DNA from: Methanomicrobiaceae archaeon
Lineage (GTDB): Archaea > Halobacteriota > Methanomicrobia > Methanomicrobiales > Methanomicrobiaceae
DNA length: 64,000 bases
Assembly: GCA_029762625.1 (NCBI GenBank)
Contig: JARVGI010000008.1
Coordinates: 39,765 to 103,764, forward strand
Direction of reading: 5' to 3'
Of the stretch, positions 30,232 through 39,744 are shown in pieces. The first letter of the stretch is position 1. Every line of letters starts with the position of its first letter. The notes under the pieces are model-generated. The model made no database searches. It was not told the origin of the DNA and worked only from the letters and a program-made list of their open reading frames with translations. The translations under genes and the position numbers were made by a program.

Positions 30232-31440
30232 ATGCTCTACCGGACCGTCCCCAAAACCGGCGACCGTCTCTCCATTCTCGGATTCGGCTGCATGAGGCTG
30301 CCAAAAAAGGGAGGGAAGATCGATGTTGAGCGGGCCACCCGGCAGGTGCGCATCGCAATCGACCGCGGGGTCAACTACATCGACACCGCGGTGCCCTACC
30401 ACAACGGGGAGAGCGAACCGTTTCTCGGGCAGGCGCTGGCCGACGGCTACCGGGAGAAGGTCTTCCTGGCCACCAAGCTCCCCCCGTGGCAGGTGCACCG
30501 CCCCGAGGATATGGACCGCATCCTCGACGCCCAGCTGGAGCGCCTGCGCACCGACCATATCGACTACTACCTCGTCCACAGCCTCGATGCCAGGAGCTGG
30601 GAGAAGATGGACGGACTGGGGGTGCGGGAGTTCCTCGACCGGGCGAAGGCAGAAGGAAAGATTGTCAACGCCGGCTTCTCCTTCCACGGGGACCTGGCAG
30701 CGTTCCGGGAGATCGTCGGCGCCTACCCCTGGGAGTTCTGCCAGATCCAGTACAACATCCTCGACGAGCACAACCAGGCGGGCACGGAAGGGCTGCGGTA
30801 TGCCAGTGAGCGGGGGCTTGCGGTCATCATCATGGAGCCCCTCCGGGGCGGCAGGCTGGCACGCCGCGTCCCCACCGCAGTGCAGGCGATCTACGATCAG
30901 GCCGAAATCGAGCGAACCCCCGCCGCATGGGCGCTGCGCTGGGTCTGGGACCACCCCGAGGTGACGGTGGTCCTCTCCGGGATGAACGAGGAAGCGCACA
31001 TCGACGAGAACCTGGCCACCGCCGATGCAGCCCTCCCCGGTTCGCTCGACCCGGAGGAGCACGCCCTGATCGACCGGGTGAAGGAGACCTACCGGGCACT
31101 GATGCAGGTCGACTGCACGGGCTGCAACTACTGTATGCCCTGCCCCGCCGGCGTCAACATCCCCGAATGCTTCAGCTTCTACAACAACTACCACATGTTC
31201 GAGAACAGGACAGAGACCAAGATCATGTACCTGGGGCGCCTCGGGGGGATCCTGGGCACCGAGGCCTATGCCGGGCTGTGCAGGTCCTGCGGCAAATGCG
31301 AGAAGGCCTGCCCCCAGCACCTGCCCATCCGGGACCTCATCGGTGATGTCTCCCGCACCTTCGAAGGAAGAACGATGAAGATCAAGGTGCCCCTGATGAA
31401 GGTGGCCTTCTCTCTTGCGCAACGACGGCTGATCCGCTGA
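30232..31440 (+). CDS. Aldo/keto reductase with C-terminal ferredoxin domain
   Basis: 402 residues. The N-terminal TIM barrel keeps the aldo/keto reductase tetrad: Asp and Tyr in YIDTAVPYHNG, Lys in LATKLPPW, His in YYLVHSLD. The C-terminal part has cysteines for iron-sulfur clusters (CTGCNYCMPCPAG; CRSCGKCEKACPQHLP). Such fused enzymes are common in anaerobes; the substrate is unknown. I chose the ATG giving MLYRTVPKTGDRLSILGFG, the family's usual start; GTG 30223 and ATG 30226 are in frame. First gene of a four-gene operon with TetR and an ABC exporter. Confidence 0.9.
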   Translation: MLYRTVPKTGDRLSILGFGCMRLPKKGGKIDVERATRQVRIAIDRGVNYIDTAVPYHNGESEPFLGQALADGYREKVFLATKLPPWQVHRPEDMDRILDAQLERLRTDHIDYYLVHSLDARSWEKMDGLGVREFLDRAKAEGKIVNAGFSFHGDLAAFREIVGAYPWEFCQIQYNILDEHNQAGTEGLRYASERGLAVIIMEPLRGGRLARRVPTAVQAIYDQAEIERTPAAWALRWVWDHPEVTVVLSGMNEEAHIDENLATADAALPGSLDPEEHALIDRVKETYRALMQVDCTGCNYCMPCPAGVNIPECFSFYNNYHMFENRTETKIMYLGRLGGILGTEAYAGLCRSCGKCEKACPQHLPIRDLIGDVSRTFEGRTMKIKVPLMKVAFSLAQRRLIR

Positions 31441-31446
31441 ACGATT

Positions 31447-32064
31447 ATGAGACACGAGCACATGGACGGACCACACACCGATAAACGGCAGGCAATCCTG
31501 GAGACCGCCCTCGGCCTCTTCTGCGAGCGGGGCTTTCACGGCACCCCCACCTCGATGATCACGCGGGAGGCGGAGGTGGCCACGGGAACGCTGTTTCACT
31601 ACTTCAGCACCAAAGAAGCACTGATCGAGACCATCTACCTGACGATCAAGGGGGAGATGCGGGAGGCGCTTTGCGCCCACATCGAGCCGCAGGATCCTGT
31701 AGGTGAGCAGATCCGCCGCATCTGTGCCAACTACATTCGCTGGGGTGTGGAAAACGCCAGGAAATTCCAGTTCATGGAGCAGTTCCACAATGCGCCCCAG
31801 ATCTCCGCCCACGCCCACGAAGAGGGGATGGCGCAGTTCTCCTTCGTCCACGATATCGTGCAGCGGGGCATCGACGAGGGCGCCCTCAAACCCCACCCCA
31901 CCGGCCTGCAGTTCTCCATGTTCGGCGCCTCCACCGGAGCCGTCGTCCGCCTGATCCTCTCCGGGAACGGGGGGGAGGGGATCGATGCCCTCATCGACCA
32001 GGCCATCGATCTCATCTGGGACGGCATCGCCGCCCCCGCCGCCAGCCCCACTCCACCACGGTGA
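31447..32064 (+). CDS. TetR-family transcriptional regulator
   Basis: 205 residues. The N-terminal DNA-binding domain (AILETALGLFCERGFHGTPTSMITREAEVATGTLFHYFSTKEALIETIY) is a textbook TetR helix-turn-helix; the C-terminal helices would bind a ligand. It begins seven bases after the reductase stop. It probably represses its own operon through the palindrome at 30200-30217, perhaps responding to a toxic compound exported by the downstream ABC transporter (inference). Confidence 0.92.
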   Translation: MRHEHMDGPHTDKRQAILETALGLFCERGFHGTPTSMITREAEVATGTLFHYFSTKEALIETIYLTIKGEMREALCAHIEPQDPVGEQIRRICANYIRWGVENARKFQFMEQFHNAPQISAHAHEEGMAQFSFVHDIVQRGIDEGALKPHPTGLQFSMFGASTGAVVRLILSGNGGEGIDALIDQAIDLIWDGIAAPAASPTPPR

Positions 32065-32071
32065 TTTTCGC

Positions 32072-32803
32072 ATGCACACGGTCATATCCACCACAGATCT
32101 CACGAGAACCTACGGCGACGTCGTCGCCGTGAAGAGCATCGACCTTCAGGTTGCAGAAGGCGAACTCTTCGGCCTGCTCGGGCCGAACGGATCAGGGAAG
32201 AGCACCACGGTGAAACTGCTCACCGGGCAGATCCGGCCCGACGCAGGGGAGATGTCGGTGCTGGGCACCGATGTCCTCGCCGACCCCGTGGGGGTGCGGG
32301 CGAAGGTGGGGATCATCCCCGAACAGGAGACGCCGCCCTCGTTTCTCACCGCCGAGGAGTACCTGCAGTTTGCCGCCCGCATCCGCACCCTCGACAACGG
32401 CGTCGACGAGCGGATCGCGTACTGGTTCGATCTCCTCGAGTTCGGGGAGACGCGAGACCAGCTCTGCAAGGACCTCTCCCGGGGCACCCGCCAGAAGCTG
32501 ATGGTCGCGCAGGCGTTCCTCCACGAACCGCGGCTGGCCATCATCGACGAGCCGCTCATCAACCTCGACCCGGTGATGCAGCGGACGATCAAGGATTTCC
32601 TGACAGACTACGTGCGGCATGGCAACACCGTCTTTCTCTCCACCCACATCCTCTCCATCGCCGAGGAGATCTGCTCGTCGGTGGGCATCCTCCACCGGGG
32701 GGCGCTGCGCTACCAGGGCGGCATCGACACCCTCCGCGAGGAGCATTCCTCCCTCGAAGGGGCATTTCTGGCCCTCGTGGGTAAACCCGCACGGGAGGCC
32801 TGA
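32072..32803 (+). CDS. ABC exporter, ATP-binding protein
   Basis: 243 residues. Walker A GPNGSGKST near residue 39, a Q-loop region IIPEQETPPSFL, a divergent signature LSRGTRQK, Walker B LAIIDEPLINLD and the switch His in STHILSIAEE. It follows the TetR gene by seven bases. DrrA/CcmA-like drug or lipid exporters are the closest broad group. I chose the ATG at 32072; longer frames run into the TetR gene. Confidence 0.9.
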   Translation: MHTVISTTDLTRTYGDVVAVKSIDLQVAEGELFGLLGPNGSGKSTTVKLLTGQIRPDAGEMSVLGTDVLADPVGVRAKVGIIPEQETPPSFLTAEEYLQFAARIRTLDNGVDERIAYWFDLLEFGETRDQLCKDLSRGTRQKLMVAQAFLHEPRLAIIDEPLINLDPVMQRTIKDFLTDYVRHGNTVFLSTHILSIAEEICSSVGILHRGALRYQGGIDTLREEHSSLEGAFLALVGKPAREA

Positions 32804-32807
32804 ACCG

Positions 32808-34220
32808 GTGGCCCTGTACACCCTCTTTGCCGCCATGCTGAAGGAGGAGTGGCGGGTTCACTCGGCCCTCTTCGGCCACCTCGGGTTCGCCCTGCTGCCC
32901 TTCACCCTCGTCTTTTTCGCCGCGCTGGGCGCCCTGATGCTGCCCGTCTTCACCCGGCATGTCGATACCGGCACGCTCGTTGCCATCGCCCACCTTGCGT
33001 TCGGGCTGATGGGGATGACCATCGGCGCTTTCGGGCTGCTGGGCCGCGAGGCCATGAACCGGCGGTTCGGGCAGGCATCGATGATCGCCTACGCCTCGAG
33101 GACCTTTCCCGTCTCCAACCGGGCTATCATGACCGCGTTCTTCGCCAAGGAGACGCTCTACTACTTCTGTTTCTGGGTGATCCCCCCGGTCGCCGGGTTC
33201 GGGATCGCCTCGGTCGTGCTCGGCATCCCTCTCAGCCTGACCCCCCTCTTTCTCGTCTCTCTCGGCCTCTCCTTTTTGTTCGGGCTCTCGGCGGTGTTCC
33301 TGCTCTCCACCCTCTACACCCATTCCCGCCGCGCCCTGCTGGCGGTCATGGGTGTGCTCGCCGCCGGCGGCGTCATCGCGGTCGGCGCGGCCGGCGTCCC
33401 GGTCGAGGCGCTCTTTCCCCCGCTGGCATTCTTCCACGGCCGCTCCGCCGGATCCCTCCTCATCTCGCTTTTCGCAAGCGGCGCCATGGCGGCCGCCGGC
33501 ATCTGGTTCGTGCAGGTGGAGTATACCGGCGCCGCCCAGCACTACCCCAACGCCTTCCGCCCCCTCGCCACCACCCTCTCCCGGCTGCGCACCCCCCATT
33601 TCGTGGCCAAAGACCTCCTCGACCTGAAGCGCAGCGAGGGCGGGCTCGGCAAGATCCTCTTCTCCTTTCTCTTCCCCATCGGCATCATCTGGCTGCTCCT
33701 CGAGGTGCTGCTCTTCATCCTCCCGGGGCTCAACGCCCTTGCCGTCTTCGCCATCCTGCTCGCCGCATTCTCCACCACCATCTACAACTGGCTGACCGAA
33801 TTCGACGATTTCGCCCCGTATGCCTTCTTTCCGGTCACCCCCGGCGATGTGATCCGGGCGAAGCTGCAGACCTATCTCATGCTCACCATCATCCCGGTGG
33901 CGACCCTGGTCATCGCCGCCGCAGGGTTCGGGCAGATGGACCGCCTGCTCCCCTCCCTCCTCGCCTTCGCCGGGCTGTCGGCGTATGCGGTGGCGGTGGT
34001 CGTCTACTGCGCCGGGCTGCAGCCCAACATCCTGCTCTACAACACCCGCACCCTGCTCTCCTTTATCGGCCTTGTCGCCCCCGCCATGCTGGCCCTGATT
34101 TTCATCTCCCTGCCCGACCCCCGCCTCGTCGCCGCGGGCATCGTGCTCGTCCTGCCCGCGGCCCTCCTCGTCGACCGCGGGGAGCGGCGCTGGTCGCAGG
34201 TGGAGCAGCGGCTGTTCTGA
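32808..34220 (+). CDS. ABC exporter, membrane subunit
   Basis: 470 residues with about twelve predicted membrane helices; no clear sequence signature beyond an ABC-2-like permease. The start is GTG at 32808, with GGGAGG about ten bases upstream and four bases after the ATPase stop. Its length suggests a fused, two-copy-like permease. It likely works with the preceding ATPase. Confidence 0.82.
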   Translation: MALYTLFAAMLKEEWRVHSALFGHLGFALLPFTLVFFAALGALMLPVFTRHVDTGTLVAIAHLAFGLMGMTIGAFGLLGREAMNRRFGQASMIAYASRTFPVSNRAIMTAFFAKETLYYFCFWVIPPVAGFGIASVVLGIPLSLTPLFLVSLGLSFLFGLSAVFLLSTLYTHSRRALLAVMGVLAAGGVIAVGAAGVPVEALFPPLAFFHGRSAGSLLISLFASGAMAAAGIWFVQVEYTGAAQHYPNAFRPLATTLSRLRTPHFVAKDLLDLKRSEGGLGKILFSFLFPIGIIWLLLEVLLFILPGLNALAVFAILLAAFSTTIYNWLTEFDDFAPYAFFPVTPGDVIRAKLQTYLMLTIIPVATLVIAAAGFGQMDRLLPSLLAFAGLSAYAVAVVVYCAGLQPNILLYNTRTLLSFIGLVAPAMLALIFISLPDPRLVAAGIVLVLPAALLVDRGERRWSQVEQRLF

Positions 34221-34263
34221 GGGAGAAAACCACTATCACCTTGTTTTCTCATATTTCCAGTAT

Positions 34264-35499
34264 ATGCCGCCCATTACCGCACACGACCCGGAGGTCGCCG
34301 CCCTCATCGCCCGCGAGACCGCGCGCCAGAACGCCGCTCTCACCCTCGTCGCATCCGAAAACTACGCGAGCCATGCCGTCCTCGCCGCCGCCGGCTCCGC
34401 CCTCACCAACAAGTATGCCGACGGCTACCCGGGTGCCCGCGACTACCCCGGGTGCGAGGTCTGCGACGACATCGAGACCCTCGCCCGGGAACGCCTCTGC
34501 CGCCTGTTCGGGGCCGGGCACGCCAACGTCCAGCCCTACTCGGGGTCGGTGGCGAACCTCGCCGTCTACTGCGCCCTGCTCAATCCCGGCGACCGCATCC
34601 TCTCCATGAAAGTGGAGGACGGGGGCCACCACACCCACGGGTCGCCCGAGCATCTCTCCGGCAGGCTGTATCGCGCCGCACGCTACGGGGTCGACCCGGC
34701 GACGGGATTACTCGACTACGCGGAGATCGCCGCGGCGGTACGCCGCGAACAGCCGGCCCTCCTCATCTGCGGGGGCAGCTTCTACCCCAGAACAATCGAT
34801 TTCGGGGCGTTCGCCGAGATCGCCGACGAGGCCGGGACGCTCTGCCTCGCCGACATCGCCCACCTCGCCGGGCTGATCGCCGGCGGGCAGCACCCCTCGC
34901 CGGCAGGCGCCGTGCCCCTCATCACCACCACCACCCACAAGACCCTCAGGGGCCCCCGCGGCGGCGCCATCCTCTGCGATGCGGAATATGCAGAAGAGAT
35001 CGATGCCGCGGTCTACCCCTGCCTGCAGGGAGGGCCGCTCATGCATATCATCGCCGCAAAAGCGGTCTGCTGTGCCGAGGCGATGACACCTGCGTTCAAA
35101 GACTACTCCCGCCGCGTGGTCGCCAATGCAAAGGTTCTCGCCACCGCACTCGCCGCGGAGGGGTTTTCGCCGTTCACGGGCGGGACCGATACCCACCTCC
35201 TCGTCCTCGACCTTGCCGGCGCGGGGATCCGCGGCTGCGACGCGGAAGGCGCGCTCTCCCGTGCGGGGATCGCCGCTGACCGCTGCCCGGTTCCGGGCCG
35301 GGGAGAGGGCTACGATACGGCCGGCGGCATCCGGCTGGGCACCCCCGCCGCCACCACCCGGGGGATGGGGGAGGAGGAGATGAAGGCGCTGGCCTCCCTC
35401 ATCGCCGGCATCCTCCGGAACCCCCATCATCCCGGCCGCATCGGGGAGGCGCGGCGCGAGGTGGCACAGCTTGCGCGGACCTTCCCCGTATCCCCCTGA
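34264..35499 (+). CDS. glyA: Serine hydroxymethyltransferase
   Basis: PLP enzyme converting serine and a tetrahydropterin to glycine and the methylene-pterin; in methanogens the carrier is usually tetrahydromethanopterin. It has 411 residues. ENYAS near residue 30, YAEGYPG-like YADGYPGARDYPGCE, and the PLP-lysine motif TTTTHKTLRGPRGG near residue 222 are intact. AT-rich DNA just upstream may be its own promoter. Confidence 0.96.
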   Translation: MPPITAHDPEVAALIARETARQNAALTLVASENYASHAVLAAAGSALTNKYADGYPGARDYPGCEVCDDIETLARERLCRLFGAGHANVQPYSGSVANLAVYCALLNPGDRILSMKVEDGGHHTHGSPEHLSGRLYRAARYGVDPATGLLDYAEIAAAVRREQPALLICGGSFYPRTIDFGAFAEIADEAGTLCLADIAHLAGLIAGGQHPSPAGAVPLITTTTHKTLRGPRGGAILCDAEYAEEIDAAVYPCLQGGPLMHIIAAKAVCCAEAMTPAFKDYSRRVVANAKVLATALAAEGFSPFTGGTDTHLLVLDLAGAGIRGCDAEGALSRAGIAADRCPVPGRGEGYDTAGGIRLGTPAATTRGMGEEEMKALASLIAGILRNPHHPGRIGEARREVAQLARTFPVSP

Positions 35500-35619
35500 A
35501 GGGATGAAAGCCCGGGGCGGTTGCGGCACGCTCGAGCCTTCCTGCACGGCACAAAGCGAAATGATAAAAAAGCACATCCCCCTTTTCTGTAACCAGTAAC
35601 CCGGAGTGCAGAATCTGCG

Positions 35620-36534
35620 ATGATCCTATCCATTGTCCTGTTCGTTCTCGGCCTCGCCCTGCTCATCAAGGGCGCGGATTATTTTGTGGAGGGGGGCGGG
35701 GGTCTTGCCGCCCGCTACGGCGTCTCCACGACCACCATCGGCTTTACGGTGATCGCCTTCGGCACCTCGCTGCCCGAGTTCGTGGTGAGCGTCAATGCCA
35801 TCGCCACCGGGAATGCCGATATCGGGCTTGGCAACGTGGTGGGCAGCAACATCGCCAACCTCGGGCTCGTGCTCGCCCTCTGCGCGGTCCTCAAACCCGC
35901 CGTGGTCGGGGAGCGGCGCGGCCAGACACCCCTGCGCCACGAGGCCCTGCTCATGCTCGCCGCCACCGCGGTCTTCATCGGGCTCTCACTCCGCGGCGTC
36001 CTCGACGTCTCCTCGGGGATCGTCTCTCTCGTCGTCTTCGCCTTTCTCCTCAATTCCCTGTGGAAATCGGGACGGACTGAGGATGAGCCCATTGTCAGCC
36101 ACGGAAACCGGGACTACGCAGAGACCGTCGGCGGGCTGATCGCCGTCATCATCGGCTCGCAGCTCGTGCTGGACGGCGCGGTCGCCATCGCCGACGCCTT
36201 CGGCATCCCCGCCTACATCATCGGCCTGTCCATGGTGGCGGTGGGAACCTCGCTGCCGGAGCTGGTGACCTCGGCCGTGGCGATTCTCAAAGGGAGCGGG
36301 GGGATCTCGGTCGGCAACATCCTCGGCAGCAACATCTTCAACCTGCTCTTCGTGATGGGCTGCGGCACGCTCATCCGCCCCGTGCCCATTCCCAATATGG
36401 TACACCTCGCCATCATGGGGGCCTTCTCGCTCGCGGTCATCCCCCTGATCTGGGGGCACGGGCGCATGATCCGGGTCTGGGCAGCCCTCATGATCGCAGG
36501 CTACGCCGCCTACCTCGGCATGATCATCATCTAG
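35620..36534 (+). CDS. Calcium/sodium antiporter (CaCA family)
   Basis: 304 residues with about ten membrane helices. Two alpha-repeats carry the ion-binding signature: FGTSLPEFVVSVNA with GNVVGSNIANLGL, and VGTSLPELVTSAVA with GNILGSNIFNLLF. This is the YrbG-like group; in methanogens it would use the sodium gradient. Monocistronic. Confidence 0.93.
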   Translation: MILSIVLFVLGLALLIKGADYFVEGGGGLAARYGVSTTTIGFTVIAFGTSLPEFVVSVNAIATGNADIGLGNVVGSNIANLGLVLALCAVLKPAVVGERRGQTPLRHEALLMLAATAVFIGLSLRGVLDVSSGIVSLVVFAFLLNSLWKSGRTEDEPIVSHGNRDYAETVGGLIAVIIGSQLVLDGAVAIADAFGIPAYIIGLSMVAVGTSLPELVTSAVAILKGSGGISVGNILGSNIFNLLFVMGCGTLIRPVPIPNMVHLAIMGAFSLAVIPLIWGHGRMIRVWAALMIAGYAAYLGMIII

Positions 36535-36761
36535 GTCTCCGGAGACCGTGTTTCTGCCTCCTCCCCCGGCGATGCGCCCCTCCGCACGGGTGCAGCAGCG
36601 GCAGAGCCAGCGAGACGCGGCGAATGGGGCAACCGGCGGGACCGCGGGCGATCTCGGGCTGGTTGACGGGTTCGTTCAGCCGGGGGAGGGACGGCGCATG
36701 GACGTGCACCGGCGGGGGAAGTCCCCGCAACCAATAAACCCCGTCACTCCGAGGTACATCA

Positions 36762-36917
36762 ATGCTGCGCTGCCCGAAATGCGGGAGCAGGGAGATCTAT
36801 CCCGTCGCCGGAGGTTACACCGGATGGCTCTACCGCTGCAAGAAATGCGGCTACCAGGGGGCGCTCGTCCTCGAGTACGACGAAGAAGAACCCGAATCCG
36901 GCGACAGGCGCCAGTGA
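36762..36917 (+). CDS. Small zinc-ribbon protein, 51 residues
   Basis: Opens MLRCPKCGSREIYPVAGGYT and continues to a second pair CKKCGYQG, then an acidic tail EYDEEEPESGD. Two CxxC knuckles 19 residues apart make a zinc ribbon. It is convergent with the aminotransferase gene, ending 12 bases from it. A TATA-like AATAAAC lies about 28 bases upstream. Role unknown; probably nucleic-acid or protein binding. Confidence 0.78.
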   Translation: MLRCPKCGSREIYPVAGGYTGWLYRCKKCGYQGALVLEYDEEEPESGDRRQ

Positions 36918-36928
36918 TGCGGGGGAGC

Positions 36929-38107
36929 TCAGGACAGGGCCCGGATCACGCCTGCCAGTCGCGCCATCCCCTCCTTGATCTCCTCCGCTGTTGATCGGGA
37001 AAAATTGAGCCGGATGCTGTGGTCGCCGCCCTCGTTGACGAAGAACGGGACGCCGGGGAGCACCGCCACCTTCTGCCGGACCCCCTCTCGAAATACCTCC
37101 ATCGCAGAGATATGATCGGGCAGAAACGCCATTAAGAACATCCCGCCCTCGGGTGTTGTGTGGGTCACCCCGACGGGGAGGAGGTCGTCGAGGAGGTCGC
37201 ACATCACCCGGCACCGCTCCGCATAGACCGCCGCCACCCTGCGCGCGTGGGCGTCAAGGTCGAACGACGAGAGGTAGCGGTGCAGGATCACCTGGCAGAG
37301 GAAGTTGGAGTGCAGGTCCGCCGCCTGTTTTGCGACATTAAACTGCTGCAGGATCGGCTCAGGAGCCAGCAGCCACCCGATGCGCATGCCCGGGGCGACG
37401 ATCTTTGAAAACGATCCGCTGAGGATCGCTGCTTCCGGGAGGTACTTCTTCACCGGCGGGCGCGGCCGCCCGTCGAAGAAGAGCTCCCCGAAGGCGTCGT
37501 CCTCGTACAAGATCGTATCCGTCCCCTCGAGGATGCGGGCGATAGCCCGGCGTGTCTCCTCCGCATAGGTCCTGCCCGAGGGGTTCTGCGAGTTGGGGAT
37601 GCCGTAGAAGAATTTCGGGGCATGTTCCTCGACGACGCGGCCGAACATCGCCAGATCGGGGCCGTCGTCGCAGAGGTCGACGCCGTGGACCACCGGTTCG
37701 TAGAGGGAGAATGCCTCGATCGCGCCCAGGTAGCCGGGACGCTCCATGCCGATGGGATCGCCCGGGTTGCAGAATATCTTGGCCACGAGATCCAGGCACT
37801 GCTGCGAACCGTTGACGATCTGGATCTCCGCCGCCTCCGCGGGGATGCCCAGCCGTGTACGGTAGCGGGCGGCGATGTACTCCCGCAGGGGCAGGTACCC
37901 GTCCGTCGTGGAGTACTGCAGGGCAAGGGACCCCTCCTCTTCCATCACCTCGCGGGCGGCGGCGGCGATCCCCGGGGCGTCGATCAGCGAGGTGTCGGGC
38001 AGCCCCCCGGCAAAGGATATGATCCCCGGGTGCCTCGACACCCGGAAGAGCTCTCCCAGAAACGATTCCGGCACACGCTGCATGCGGTCTGCAAAACGGT
38101 AGTTCAT
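36929..38107 (-). CDS. PLP-dependent aminotransferase (2-aminoadipate/MocR-like class I)
   Basis: 392 residues from ATG 38107, which has GGAG a few bases upstream; the frame is open further but the extension is not family-like. ISFAGGLPD near residue 30, IVNGSQQCLDLVAKI, the GIPNSQNPSG segment and PLP lysine in SGSFSKIVAPGMRIGW are typical of the LysN/2-aminoadipate aminotransferase group. Likely an aromatic or branched-chain amino-acid aminotransferase; specificity is not clear. Confidence 0.93.
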   Translation of the reverse strand: MNYRFADRMQRVPESFLGELFRVSRHPGIISFAGGLPDTSLIDAPGIAAAAREVMEEEGSLALQYSTTDGYLPLREYIAARYRTRLGIPAEAAEIQIVNGSQQCLDLVAKIFCNPGDPIGMERPGYLGAIEAFSLYEPVVHGVDLCDDGPDLAMFGRVVEEHAPKFFYGIPNSQNPSGRTYAEETRRAIARILEGTDTILYEDDAFGELFFDGRPRPPVKKYLPEAAILSGSFSKIVAPGMRIGWLLAPEPILQQFNVAKQAADLHSNFLCQVILHRYLSSFDLDAHARRVAAVYAERCRVMCDLLDDLLPVGVTHTTPEGGMFLMAFLPDHISAMEVFREGVRQKVAVLPGVPFFVNEGGDHSIRLNFSRSTAEEIKEGMARLAGVIRALS

Positions 38108-38264
38108 CTTCTCCGCCCCGGTTTTCCCGATATCCGGGATTCCCGTTGAATACCTGTACATGGAAGGCAGGCGCACAAAAAGGCTCTCTTTCGCGGGCGG
38201 CCCCCTACCTGAACCCTTATGAAGGCCGGGCGGCCTACCACTGATCGCAGGAGCTGAATTTCGC

Positions 38265-38699
38265 GTGGCCAACGACCTCCAGCTGACGTTCTGTGCCTTT
38301 GACCGCAGCATTCCCCCCTTATGCAGCGGCAGCCCGGATTGCAACGGGTTCCGCAGGCTCTGCTGGCAGTGCCCCCATGCCCTGCGGGAAGGAGGGGCGG
38401 TGTACTGCACGGTCTTCGATCGCGCCATCACAGCCCGGGAGAAGTACGGCCTTGCCGAGTGGAAGGCGCTGCGCACCTCGATTCTCGCGCGGGACGGGGG
38501 GAGGTGTGCCGTCTGCGGGTCGATCACCCACCTCCATGTCCACCACATCGACCGTGACCCCACCAACGACGCACCCGGCAACCTGATCACCCTCTGCGAG
38601 GCATGCCACGCCCGGACGCACCGCGAGCTCTACCGGGAGGGGGAAGCGGCCCGGGCGGCGGCGGCGTTTGCCGCAGTGCGCGACTCGCGCAGCCCATGA
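38265..38699 (+). CDS. HNH endonuclease-like protein
   Basis: 144 residues starting at GTG with AGGAG upstream. The C-terminal HNH nuclease core is CAVCGSITHLHVHHIDRD followed by NLITLCEACHARTH, with both zinc Cys pairs. The N-terminal half has a Cys cluster (CSGSPDCNGFRRLCWQCP). It lies alone between the aminotransferase (divergent) and SRAP (convergent); no partner suggests restriction. Nearby SRAP hints at DNA repair, but that is only a neighbour. Confidence 0.85.
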   Translation: MANDLQLTFCAFDRSIPPLCSGSPDCNGFRRLCWQCPHALREGGAVYCTVFDRAITAREKYGLAEWKALRTSILARDGGRCAVCGSITHLHVHHIDRDPTNDAPGNLITLCEACHARTHRELYREGEAARAAAAFAAVRDSRSP

Positions 38700-38717
38700 T
38701 GCCGGCGGCCCGGGCGA

Positions 38718-38993
38718 TCACTCAGGCTTGAGGCTCATCTCGCCGAACCGCATGATCGTGAAGTCTTCAACACGCTGATCGCGGTCCAGCTCCACCATGA
38801 TGAACAACTCTGTTTCCTTGTTCTCGAAGGTCACGTGGAAGGGATTGCCGCCCTTCTGCACGAACCCGAGAGGGGCGAGCCGTTCCCCGGCGGACGCGGC
38901 CGGCTGCGCCCGGCACTGCGCCAGTGCTTCCGCCGCCTGCGCCTCCGTCTCCTGTTGCAGGGTTCTGTCAACCATCGCTGCTTTCACCACCAT
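38718..38993 (-). CDS. Small protein of unknown function coupled to the SRAP gene
   Basis: 91 residues, no family recognised. A helical, Ala/Gln/Glu-rich N-terminus (LQQETEAQAAEALAQCRAQ) is followed by a beta-rich region (GGNPFHVTFENKETELFIMVEL; EDFTIMRFGEMSLKPE). Its ATG overlaps the SRAP stop by ten bases, so its translation depends on SRAP. The longer open frame upstream is antisense-like and GC-driven, so I reject it as the start. Confidence 0.65.
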   Translation of the reverse strand: MVVKAAMVDRTLQQETEAQAAEALAQCRAQPAASAGERLAPLGFVQKGGNPFHVTFENKETELFIMVELDRDQRVEDFTIMRFGEMSLKPE

Positions 38994-39661
38994 GTCCGTG
39001 CCGTCTCCTGCGGCTCGATCAGGTCCGGGCTGTCGTTGCCGGGGCGGTTGACCTTCGTCGAGACGCGCCAGCCCGCCATCTCCTCCGCGGGAAAGGGCGC
39101 GAAGAAGCTCTCGAGCAGCCCGGCGCTGCTCTCCCCGTCCAGCCACGCCTCCTCGGCCTCCCGGTGCAGGATGACCGGCATGCGGTGGTGGACCTGCCCC
39201 ACCAGCGCATTGGCATCCGTGGTGAGAATGACATACCCCCGAACCTCGCCCCCGGCAGGGTCGTGCCATGTATCGAAGAGCCCGGCGAAGGCGAAGTGCC
39301 CGCCCCGCTCGAGGCGGTAGTAGAAGGGAATGTTTTCCCCCTTCTCGCGTCGCCACTCGTAAAACCCGCTCGCCGGGACAAGGCAGCGCCTCGTTGCAAA
39401 TGATGCCCTGAAGGCCGGTTTTTCCGCCACCGTCTCCGCCCGTGCGTTGATCAGCCTCGTTCCGACCGACGGGCCCTTCGCCCACGAGGGGACCAGGCCC
39501 CAGACCATGCACTCCATGCGGGCTTCCGCGCCGTCGCGCACCACCGGCATCGCACGGCCCGGGGTGACGTTGAACTGCGAACGCAGGCCGATGAGGGGAT
39601 CATTGATCCGGAACCTCGCCCCGAGATCATCGGTGACGATGAGGGAGTAACGGCCGCACAT
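38984..39661 (-). CDS. SRAP-domain protein (abasic-site DNA-protein crosslinking)
   Basis: 225 residues beginning MCGRYSL; the exposed Cys2 after Met removal forms a thiazolidine crosslink to abasic sites in single-stranded DNA, as for HMCES/YedK. The other active-site residues are present: Asn in LINARAET, Glu in SGFYEWR and His in VHHRMPVIL. Leads the 91-residue gene. Confidence 0.95.
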   Translation of the reverse strand: MCGRYSLIVTDDLGARFRINDPLIGLRSQFNVTPGRAMPVVRDGAEARMECMVWGLVPSWAKGPSVGTRLINARAETVAEKPAFRASFATRRCLVPASGFYEWRREKGENIPFYYRLERGGHFAFAGLFDTWHDPAGGEVRGYVILTTDANALVGQVHHRMPVILHREAEEAWLDGESSAGLLESFFAPFPAEEMAGWRVSTKVNRPGNDSPDLIEPQETARTWW

Positions 39662-39744
39662 CAGGGGGACATAGGGCAGACCACTATATCATCCTGTTCC
39701 CTGCGGGGGAAACATATTTTGCACCCATGCACCATTCCTCCACA

